This document shows positions 1-6,856 of a stretch of DNA of 64,000 bases, piece after piece. A program made the translations under genes and the position numbers. This stretch comes from UBA8529 sp964390565 (GTDB lineage Bacteria > Bacteroidota > Bacteroidia > Bacteroidales > Tenuifilaceae). Where the stretch lies: assembly GCA_964390565.1 (NCBI GenBank), contig CAYMII010000002.1:101091-165090 (forward strand), written 5' to 3'. Under the pieces are notes generated by a model. It worked only from the letters and a program-made list of their open reading frames with translations, was not told the origin of the DNA and searched no databases. Each line of letters starts with the position of its first letter. Positions within the stretch are counted from its first letter, which is position 1.

Positions 1-697
1 CCATCTGAACTCCTGATGCACCCAAGTTCATTATGTCTTTAATATCCTGTCCAGTATAAATGCCTCCTGCTGCAATTACAGGAATAGATTGATTATACTC
101 GTTTTCGAACCATTTTACCTCAGCAACTACCTCTGGTATAAGTTTCTCCAAAGAATAGTTTGCATCCTCAATCTGTTCGGCTTTAAATCCTAAATGGCCT
201 CCAGCTTTGGGACCCTCAACTACAATAGCATCGGGTAAGTAGTTGTATAGCGATTTCCATTTCTCGCAAATTATCTTTGCTGCTCGTCCAGATGATACAA
301 TTGGAACAAGTTTAGTCGTACTATCTTTCTTTAAGAAACTAGGTAAATCAAGTGGTAATCCAGCTCCTGAAAAGATAATATCAGCTTTTTCGGAAATAGA
401 AGTTCTAACCATATCAGCAAAGTTCGACATGGCCACCATAACGTTTACGCCAATAACACCCTTTGTTTTCTCTCTAGCCTTACGTAGCTCCTCCTTAAGC
501 CCATGAATACTTGCCTCTAAATAATCTGTTGTAAAGTCGCGATAAAGCAAGCCAAGTCCTGCACTCGAAATTACTCCTACTCCTCCCTCGTTAGCAACCG
601 CTGATGCCAATCCCGAAAGCGAGATTCCTACACCCATACCACCCTGAACTACAGGTACAGCAATTGCTAAATTCCCAATTTGTAATGGTTTCATCAT
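1..697 (-). CDS. NAD(P)H-dependent flavin oxidoreductase, nitronate monooxygenase/FabK-like (partial, 3' end outside window)
   Basis: A minus-strand reading frame stays open from the ATG at 697 (or the adjacent ATG at 694) to the window edge, about 232 codons. It begins MKPLQIGNLAIAVPVVQGGM and shows the glycine-rich start of 2-nitropropane-dioxygenase-like TIM barrels, then EGPKAGGHLGF and PVIAAGGI, which bind FMN phosphate in this family, and GASGVQM near the break. Family members oxidise nitronates or, as FabK, reduce enoyl-ACP. A separate fabI lies at 31.4 kb, so an essential FabK role is less likely. The gene diverges from the OmpA-family gene and has a consensus -7 box upstream. The exact substrate cannot be read from the sequence, and the C-terminal third is missing. 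Confidence 0.85.
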   Translation of the reverse strand, partial: MMKPLQIGNLAIAVPVVQGGMGVGISLSGLASAVANEGGVGVISSAGLGLLYRDFTTDYLEASIHGLKEELRKAREKTKGVIGVNVMVAMSNFADMVRTSISEKADIIFSGAGLPLDLPSFLKKDSTTKLVPIVSSGRAAKIICEKWKSLYNYLPDAIVVEGPKAGGHLGFKAEQIEDANYSLEKLIPEVVAEVKWFENEYNQSIPVIAAGGIYTGQDIKDIMNLGASGVQM

Positions 698-713
698 ATA
701 TATATTTAAGCCG

Positions 714-721
714 CAAAGGTA
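714..721 (-). promoter_or_regulatory. Bacteroidota -7 promoter box for the flavin oxidoreductase
   Basis: The minus strand reads TACCTTTG here, an exact match to the Bacteroidota TAnnTTTG -7 element, about 17 bases upstream of the ATG at 697. No clear TTG -33 box is seen at the usual distance. Confidence 0.55.
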
Positions 722-919
722 CTACATAATTAGCGAATTTGTACGATTGTTTAAGCTAATTAGTGCTTTATAATCCAAATCCAGTCATTAGTTTGACATA
801 ACATACTGTTATAATGATGATTGTATTTTTTAAAAAATATGAAGATTTTGTCATTACTTAATTTTATATTCGACCTAGATTTTTCCTATCTTTCTCTACT
901 ATTTCAAAAGGATAAAACC

Positions 920-3661
920 ATGAAACGATTTATCATCGCATTATCGCTTACAATGCTTGTTTTTATGAGCGTTAACGCTCAAGAGGTATCAAAAAACATT
1001 CAACGTGCCGACAGGGCATACGAAGATAATAACTTCAAAAAAGCTCTTGATATATATGTTAAAGCTACATCCGAAGAGGCAACAACTGCATATATTGCCC
1101 GTCAAATAGGGAACTGTTATCGTATGCTAGGCGATATGGCTCAAGCAGAGATATGGTACGAAACTGCCACTAAGCAAGCCGACCAATCGGGTATAGATTA
1201 CCAGATGTTGAGCTACGCTCAAAAAGCAAATGGCAAGGATGAGCTATCCTTTAACTCATTAAACAAATCTATATCGTTTCAGAAACTGCCTGAACTTAAT
1301 GGAAACAAAACCGAAGCCAATTCCTTTGCGGCCAAGTATCGAAGCGGATTCTTGCAGTTTAGAATAATACCGGTTAGCATTAATAGCCCCGAAGCCGATT
1401 TTTCACCTGCAATTTGCCGCGATGCTATTGTATTTGCAACATCTCGATTTGAACGAGATTTAGCAAAAATAAAAAACATCAATCCTCAACAGCACCTAAA
1501 TCTGTATTCAACTAAAATGAGTGCAGCAGGAGAATTAGGCATTCCATTTATCTTTTCGAAAGAACTATTGAGTCAACTTTATACTGGGCCTGTTTCGTTC
1601 TCCCCTACATACGATACCGCATACTACGTTCAAAAGAAATACCTAAAAGCCAGATATGGCGATGAGAAGCAAATTGCTGATAACAACCTAAAGATTCTTA
1701 GAGCCATATTTAGCCAAGGCGTATGGATTGAGCAAGGTCCGTTGAGCATCTGCTCTGAAACCTACTCAATTGGTGACCCCGCTGTTAGCCCAGATGGGAA
1801 AAGACTTTACTTCACTTCAGATATGCCCGGTGGCGTTGGTGGAACAGATTTGTACTATCGCGAAATAAGGCCAAATGGAACGTTTGGCGAGGCCGTTAAT
1901 CTTGGGACGAGAGTTAATACCACAGGAAATGAGATGACCCCCTTTGTAGCAAAGGACGGTACATTATTCTTCTCATCCGATAAGCAACCTGGTTTTGGTA
2001 ATCTTGATCTCTTTGTTGCTTACCCAACATCGCATGGTTACGATTATGTGACAAACCTAGGCTATCCTATCAACGGCGCATTCGATGATTTTGGATTAAC
2101 CATGAGCCCTACCGGCAATTTTGCATTTTTCTCATCAAACAGACCCGAAGGGGCTGGCGATGATGATATCTACAAAGTCGAAATCGATAAAAAAACTGTC
2201 ACCCATAGCGTTGATGGTCAGGTGATCGATGAAAAAGGAACTCCAATAGCCAATGCTACAATTAAGGTTTTTGAAAGCAAAACGCTTCAAAATACTTTAT
2301 CTTCAGATGCATCGGGTAAGTTCACTTTTAAAATGGATGATAGCAAAGAGTTCAACCTAACAGCTGAAGCGTCTGATTATTTTCAGGCAACAGCAACGGC
2401 TTCATCATTTGGGTTAGGAGTCAAGCCTACTCAAATCCCTGCTAAAATCACACTAAAGCGTGATGTAGGTTACACGCTAACAGGCCTTACCCTTTCGGCA
2501 GCAGATGGTTCCCCCATTTCATCAGCACAAGTTGTGGCTTATCCACCCGATACAATCAAAGCTGTTGTGGGTATTTCGGATCCTCTTGGAAGATTCAGCT
2601 ATAAACTCTCAAATGAAACCGATTACAGGGTTAAAATATCAAAGGAGGGTTATGTAACCAAATGGTTTACAATTACTACAAAAAATAAGGAACGCGGAGA
2701 GATCAACCTAAGTCTTCTTTTCGACACAAGACTAGCTCTTGCTGTAAAACCTGGAATCACAGGAATTGTGACCGATGCAAAAACATTACTGCCTATTACA
2801 AATGCAATTGTAACAATAGCACAGCCTAACTCAACAAATCCAATTAAACTGGCAACAAATAACCTTGGAGTGTTTCTTCAAGAGAATTTACCCGAAGGCG
2901 GCTACAGCGTTTTAATTGAAAAGGAAGGCTTCAAGCCTTTGAATATCCCTGTAATGATGGGCAAAACGCTTGTCAATCTAAACTCAAACTTCAGTTTAGC
3001 ACTGGAACAGCTTGCCAACACATATGTAGCTGTTGGCTTAGTTTCTAATAAGGACGATAATTCACCAATTCCAGAAGTTACAATTTCTCTATTAAATAAA
3101 ACAACCAACGAAAAATTACAAAAGAAAACTGATGAGTTCGGCAGCTTCGATTTCAAAGTTGAGCCTAATCTTATCTACATTCTAAAACTTGAGAAAGAGA
3201 AGTTTTTCTCAAAAACCATGATGGTTTCAACCCAAGGAATTCAAACCGGTATGCTAAACCTCAACACCTCCTACGACTTAAAGATGGAGGCTATTGTGAT
3301 GAACAAAGCCATCGAGATTCCAAATATCTACTACGATTTGGGTAAAGCAACAATTAAACCCGAAGCAGCACAGGAACTCGACAAGGTGGTTAAACTACTA
3401 CAGGATAACCCTTCAATCCAAATTGAGCTAAGCTCACACACCGATGCCCGTGGCAATTCGCCTCAAAACATGCAGCTATCGCAACAGCGTGCCGAATCGG
3501 CTAAAAAATATATGGTTTCGAAAGGCATTAACGATTTGCGAATCGTTGCTAAAGGCTATGGCGATACCATGATTAAAAACCGCTGCGGTAAAGGGGTTAA
3601 TTGTAGCGAAGCAGAACATGCTGCAAACAGGAGGACAGAGATTAAAGTGATAAGTCTCTAA
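920..3661 (+). CDS. OmpA-family outer-membrane protein with TPR, PD40 and carboxypeptidase-regulatory-like domains (PorE-like)
   Basis: This is a 913-residue exported protein. The ATG at 920 is chosen because it opens a clean signal peptide (MKRFIIALSL...VNAQ); the frame runs further upstream but only from a TTG. After the signal come TPR-like helices (about 20-130), a PD40 beta-propeller (about 160-420, with AVSPDGKRLYFTSD and FFSSDKQPGFGNLDLFVA blades), four carboxypeptidase-regulatory-like beta domains starting near 429, 517, 612 and 703, and a C-terminal OmpA domain (800-913) with HTDARG and NRRTEI, the peptidoglycan-binding residues. The order TPR-propeller-CRD-OmpA is that of PorE of the type IX secretion system, but PorE has one CRD and is shorter. 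Role inferred: an OM scaffold anchored to peptidoglycan. Many Bacteroidota carry several paralogues, so orthology to PorE is unproven. A bidirectional terminator follows. Confidence 0.85.
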   Translation: MKRFIIALSLTMLVFMSVNAQEVSKNIQRADRAYEDNNFKKALDIYVKATSEEATTAYIARQIGNCYRMLGDMAQAEIWYETATKQADQSGIDYQMLSYAQKANGKDELSFNSLNKSISFQKLPELNGNKTEANSFAAKYRSGFLQFRIIPVSINSPEADFSPAICRDAIVFATSRFERDLAKIKNINPQQHLNLYSTKMSAAGELGIPFIFSKELLSQLYTGPVSFSPTYDTAYYVQKKYLKARYGDEKQIADNNLKILRAIFSQGVWIEQGPLSICSETYSIGDPAVSPDGKRLYFTSDMPGGVGGTDLYYREIRPNGTFGEAVNLGTRVNTTGNEMTPFVAKDGTLFFSSDKQPGFGNLDLFVAYPTSHGYDYVTNLGYPINGAFDDFGLTMSPTGNFAFFSSNRPEGAGDDDIYKVEIDKKTVTHSVDGQVIDEKGTPIANATIKVFESKTLQNTLSSDASGKFTFKMDDSKEFNLTAEASDYFQATATASSFGLGVKPTQIPAKITLKRDVGYTLTGLTLSAADGSPISSAQVVAYPPDTIKAVVGISDPLGRFSYKLSNETDYRVKISKEGYVTKWFTITTKNKERGEINLSLLFDTRLALAVKPGITGIVTDAKTLLPITNAIVTIAQPNSTNPIKLATNNLGVFLQENLPEGGYSVLIEKEGFKPLNIPVMMGKTLVNLNSNFSLALEQLANTYVAVGLVSNKDDNSPIPEVTISLLNKTTNEKLQKKTDEFGSFDFKVEPNLIYILKLEKEKFFSKTMMVSTQGIQTGMLNLNTSYDLKMEAIVMNKAIEIPNIYYDLGKATIKPEAAQELDKVVKLLQDNPSIQIELSSHTDARGNSPQNMQLSQQRAESAKKYMVSKGINDLRIVAKGYGDTMIKNRCGKGVNCSEAEHAANRRTEIKVISL

Positions 3662-3703
3662 AATATCAGTCTCTTGATATTGTGAGATCTTCTTTATAAT
3701 TGA

Positions 3704-3733
3704 AAAAGCCACGAAGAAATCTTCGTGGCTTTT
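3704..3733. terminator. Bidirectional rho-independent terminator
   Basis: A 13-bp perfect stem (AAAAGCCACGAAG at 3704-3716 and its complement at 3721-3733) with loop AAAT lies between convergent genes, with A and T runs on the two flanks. Confidence 0.85.
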
Positions 3734-3760
3734 AATAAAAATAAATATTTGTAGTGATTG

Positions 3761-6235
3761 TTATACAAAAAGATTAAGGTTAGCGCCTTCTGTTCGCTCT
3801 AAATAGGTTGCTACGCCGCCAATCTGCACGTTATCAATTAATTCTTCGGACTTAACACCCATTACATCCATCGACATTTGGCATGCAATTAACTCAACAC
3901 CATTATTAATAGCCGTTTGAATCATCATCTCTAACGGATCAACATTCCTTTTACTTAAGACTTTTCGCATTACCTTACCTCCCATACCAGCCATGTTCAT
4001 CTTAGATAGACTTAACTTCTTACTCGACTTTGGAAGCATCATTTCGAACATTTTTCCGAAGAAATCCTTTTCGACCCGTGGTTTATGCTGCCGCTTTATA
4101 ATATTTAAACCCCAGAAAGTAAAGAAAATTGAAACTTTTTTTCCTGAAGCAATTGCCCCATTGGCAATAACGAAGGTGGCTAAGGCTTTATCAAGATCGT
4201 CGCTGAAGCAAACTAAGGTAGCGTTACCTCCTCGCTGAACAAAAGCCTGGTTAGATGCAGGTTGTCCTTTTCGGACAACGGCCGTTATCTCGGCACCATT
4301 CTGGATAAGATCTACCAATTCATTTCCTGTTACATTAGCCCAAGCTTTCACATCTCTATAAAAACCGGGATCGGAAGCGGTAATACGAATCGCTTCTCCT
4401 ACAGCAATCTTATCCACAGATTGCTTTAACTTTAAAACAGGACCAGGGCATTGAAGACCACAAGCATCAACGATATGCAACTTCTCGGCATCAATGGGCT
4501 TGCTCGACTGCTTTTCTTTAGTTCCCTGGTATATATGATCGTCGTGCCCGATATAATCGTTTGCAAATATATCCTCATTACTCTGCTTCTGCGTTGCTGT
4601 TTCGTATGTTTTAAGACCTCCGGAAAGATTATAAACCTCACTTAATCCATTTTGTAAAAGGATTCGGCAGGCTACATGTCCTCTAAGCCCAACACCGCAA
4701 AAAACGATAATCTTTTTATTACGAGGGATATCACCTAGGTGAAGGCGAAGTTCATCAAGCGGAATATTCACTGCGCCCTCAATGGTCCCAAGCTGAAACT
4801 CATCAGTAGTGCGAACATCCAACAAAAACATTTCTTCTTTTGCATTCTTTCCCACAGCTCTCCATGAAATTATTTTGGTGGTGTCATCCAAAATATTCTC
4901 AGCAACCATTCCGGCAATATTCACGGGATCCTTAGCCGATGAGTAGGGCGGTGCATAAGCATGCTCAATATCCCCAAGATCGTACACCGTTTCGCCACGC
5001 TGAATGGCATTTGAAAGCAGATCGATTCGTTTATCAACCCCCTCGTAACCAACAATCTGAGCACCAAGTAAACGACCATTATCGGGAGAAAAGGCAATCT
5101 TAATTGACATAGGTACAGCTCCCGGATAGTAACCCGCATGAGATGATGAATGTGTTATAGAACCGATATATGGGATATTCAAAGTGTCGAGCAATTTTCC
5201 TGAAACACCCGTTGAAGCAACGGTTATGTCGAACACCTTTGCTATAGCAGTATTGATTGCTCCCTTATACTTTTTCTTGTTTCCCCTGACAAGATTATCA
5301 GCAACAATTCTCCCTTGCTTATTAGCAGGCCCAGCTAAATAGGTGATCATTTTAGTACCTGTAACAGGGTTTGTAAACTCAATTGCATCCCCAAGAGCAT
5401 AAATGTTGCTATCGGATGTTTGGAGAAATTCATTAACTGAAATCCCCCCTGTTTCGCCAATATGTAACCCAGCATCCTTTGCCAAACGGCTTTCGGGCCT
5501 AACGCCAATGGATAAAATAACAAGATCCGTCTCTATTGTTTTTGAGTTATTCAAATGCACTCCTATACGTTCCTTAATTTTAGAGAATGAAGAAACTGCC
5601 GTTTTTAAATAGAACTCAACATTTTTAGTTTTCAAATGCTGATGAACAAGAGCTGCCATAGAATAATCCAACGGGGTCATAACTTGCTCTGCCATCTCCA
5701 CAATTGTAACATTTACTCCACGACTATGAAGGTTTTCGGCCATCTCAAGCCCAATGAAACCAGCACCAACTACCACTGCGTGGCGAGGCTTTTTCTCCTC
5801 AACATATTTCTTAATTAAATCGGTGTCAGGAACATTTCGTAAAGTAAATATCCCATCCTGATTGATGCCAGGTAGCGGGGGCTTAACAGGTTCGGCGCCA
5901 GGGGACAGAACCAACTTATCGTAAGTCTCAACATAAGTATCGCCTGTACGCAAATCTTTTACTGTAACCTCCTTATCATTCTTATTAATTGATACTACCT
6001 CGGAAAGGTTTCGAACCTGAAGGTTAAATCTTGTACCAAAAGACTGAGGGGTTTGTACAAAAAGGTTTTGACGCTCCGTAATGACTCCTCCTATATAGTA
6101 GGGCAATCCACAATTAGCATAAGAGATGTATTCACCTCTTTCAAAAATGATAATTTCGCTCGATTCATCTATACGCCTTAAACGTGCTGCAGTTGTGGCA
6201 CCTCCTGCAACTCCTCCTACAATTAGGTATTTCAT
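3761..6235 (-). CDS. CoA-disulfide-reductase-like FAD oxidoreductase fused to rhodanese, TusA and DsrE domains
   Basis: This 824-residue cytoplasmic protein joins four sulfur-handling modules. Residues 1-450 form a class-I flavin disulfide reductase: the N-terminal VGGVAGGATTAARLRR binds FAD, and SYANCGLPYY places the single redox cysteine at Cys42, as in CoA disulfide reductase. Residues about 460-550 are a rhodanese domain with the CGVGLRG loop (Cys513). Residues about 585-660 are TusA-like with CGLQCPGP (Cys592, Cys596). The last part (about 665-824) is a DsrE2-like domain with LIACQMSMDVMG (Cys785). Such fusions are known; they are thought to pass persulfide sulfur between cysteines and reduce CoA di- or persulfides. 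All four expected cysteines are present. The gene stands alone, divergent from copA across the CRISPR-remnant region. The physiological substrate is not determined by sequence. Confidence 0.9.
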   Translation of the reverse strand: MKYLIVGGVAGGATTAARLRRIDESSEIIIFERGEYISYANCGLPYYIGGVITERQNLFVQTPQSFGTRFNLQVRNLSEVVSINKNDKEVTVKDLRTGDTYVETYDKLVLSPGAEPVKPPLPGINQDGIFTLRNVPDTDLIKKYVEEKKPRHAVVVGAGFIGLEMAENLHSRGVNVTIVEMAEQVMTPLDYSMAALVHQHLKTKNVEFYLKTAVSSFSKIKERIGVHLNNSKTIETDLVILSIGVRPESRLAKDAGLHIGETGGISVNEFLQTSDSNIYALGDAIEFTNPVTGTKMITYLAGPANKQGRIVADNLVRGNKKKYKGAINTAIAKVFDITVASTGVSGKLLDTLNIPYIGSITHSSSHAGYYPGAVPMSIKIAFSPDNGRLLGAQIVGYEGVDKRIDLLSNAIQRGETVYDLGDIEHAYAPPYSSAKDPVNIAGMVAENILDDTTKIISWRAVGKNAKEEMFLLDVRTTDEFQLGTIEGAVNIPLDELRLHLGDIPRNKKIIVFCGVGLRGHVACRILLQNGLSEVYNLSGGLKTYETATQKQSNEDIFANDYIGHDDHIYQGTKEKQSSKPIDAEKLHIVDACGLQCPGPVLKLKQSVDKIAVGEAIRITASDPGFYRDVKAWANVTGNELVDLIQNGAEITAVVRKGQPASNQAFVQRGGNATLVCFSDDLDKALATFVIANGAIASGKKVSIFFTFWGLNIIKRQHKPRVEKDFFGKMFEMMLPKSSKKLSLSKMNMAGMGGKVMRKVLSKRNVDPLEMMIQTAINNGVELIACQMSMDVMGVKSEELIDNVQIGGVATYLERTEGANLNLFV

Positions 6236-6411
6236 TTATTTAATAATTTTGTTGTTATCTAACTAACAAACGATACTGAATTAAAAATGTTCAAACCATA
6301 AAATTAAATCTTCACCCATTACAAATAAGACTAATATTTCTACGCATAATAAACTTCGTTACTGTTTTAAGCTAGATACTTTAGGGACTTACAAACTCTA
6401 ATAATTATCTT
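6236..6411. other. Intergenic, upstream of the sulfur fusion gene
   Basis: This is AT-rich leader DNA. Minus-strand TATCGTTTG near 6270, with TTTG upstream, may be an imperfect promoter for the fusion gene. No gene is seen. Confidence 0.4.
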
Positions 6412-6426
6412 GTTGTGAATTGCTTT

Positions 6427-6484
6427 GGCTGCGCCGAGTTCCGATGTGCTTCAGTTGCCTACGGCGAACTCCGCTTCGCTACGG
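6427..6484. repeat. 58-bp GC-rich insertion inside the first CRISPR repeat
   Basis: About 58 bases (GGCTGCGCCGAG...TTCGCTACGG) interrupt the repeat between GAATTGCTTT and TTCAGATTG, with the TT repeated on both sides. It is much richer in GC than its surroundings and has GAGTTC and GAACTC in inverted orientation, as in REP/MITE-like palindromic units. The element family is not identified. Confidence 0.5.
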
Positions 6485-6497
6485 TTCAGATTGTATC

Positions 6498-6517
6498 CCT
6501 GCCTACCGGCAGGCAGG
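6498..6517. repeat. 20-bp near-perfect palindrome inserted in the same CRISPR repeat
   Basis: CCTGCCTACCGGCAGGCAGG pairs with itself at nine of ten positions. It sits exactly between TATC and TTTG of the repeat, compared with the intact copy at 6567-6613. Similar CTGCC...GGCAG palindromes occur as dispersed short repeats in many genomes. Confidence 0.6.
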
Positions 6518-6662
6518 TTTGAAATATTGGTCACAGCTTTATCTCTTAGAATGCTATTCTGACCAAGTTGTGAATTGCTTTCAGATTGTATCTTTGAAAT
6601 ATTGGTCACAGCTTAAATGCTTATTTATACAAAGGGTTAAATGTTGTGAAAACATTTAAGCC

Positions 6663-6695
6663 ACCCTCGTCTTACAATACGGGGGTATTTTTTTG
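6663..6695 (+). terminator. Possible terminator after the CRISPR remnant
   Basis: ACCCTCG (6663-6669) pairs with CGGGGGT (6680-6686) with one G-U pair and is followed by ATTTTTTTG. Its place just after the last repeat fragment suggests it once ended the array transcript. Confidence 0.5.
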
Positions 6696-6765
6696 TTCAA
6701 CTTATTCCTTATAAAAGTATAAAATATTTTGGCTGACGGCCAATCACTTCCCCTTATTTATTTTT

Positions 6766-6798
6766 AACTCAGTCAGGGTTCAGAACCCTGACTGAGTT
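6766..6798. repeat. Perfect 15-bp inverted repeat upstream of copA
   Basis: AACTCAGTCAGGGTT (6766-6780) and its exact complement (6784-6798) flank a CAG loop, then TTTTAC. It lies about 60 bp before the copA ATG. It could be an operator, an attenuator or a dispersed palindromic element; the sequence alone does not decide. Confidence 0.6.
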
Positions 6799-6856
6799 TT
6801 ACAAATTCAAACATTTCCTACCTTCCGCTGTTGTTACTGATGAATAATATCGAATA

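Larger units (their letters stand above)
6412..6650 (+). CRISPR. Degraded orphan CRISPR array: one intact repeat, one repeat split by insertions, one truncated repeat
   Basis: The best repeat copy is 6567-6613 (46-47 nt), beginning GTTGTGAATTGCTTTCAGAT and ending ATTGGTCACAGC. A second copy at 6412-6538 has the same sequence in three pieces (6412-6426, about 6485-6497, 6518-6538), separated by GC-rich insertions. A third start, GTTGTGAA, lies at 6643-6650. The spacers between them are 28-30 nt (6539-6566 and 6614-6642), the usual type II-C spacer size. The repeat length, the GTTGTG start, the internal TATCTTTGAA and the CAGC end resemble the long repeats of Bacteroidota type II-C systems, as recalled from published arrays. 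No cas gene lies in the window, so this is an orphan or remnant. A short open frame across it looks spurious. Confidence 0.7.

Noticed and set aside
1..697. FabK enoyl-ACP reductase
   Set aside because: The partial sequence fits the wider nitronate-monooxygenase family, and a complete fabI is present at 31.4 kb; the specific FabK label is not supported.
6420..6659. Open frame of 79 codons across the CRISPR remnant
   Set aside because: It runs through repeat and palindromic DNA, has no start-site context and no conserved pattern; it is a by-product of the repeats.
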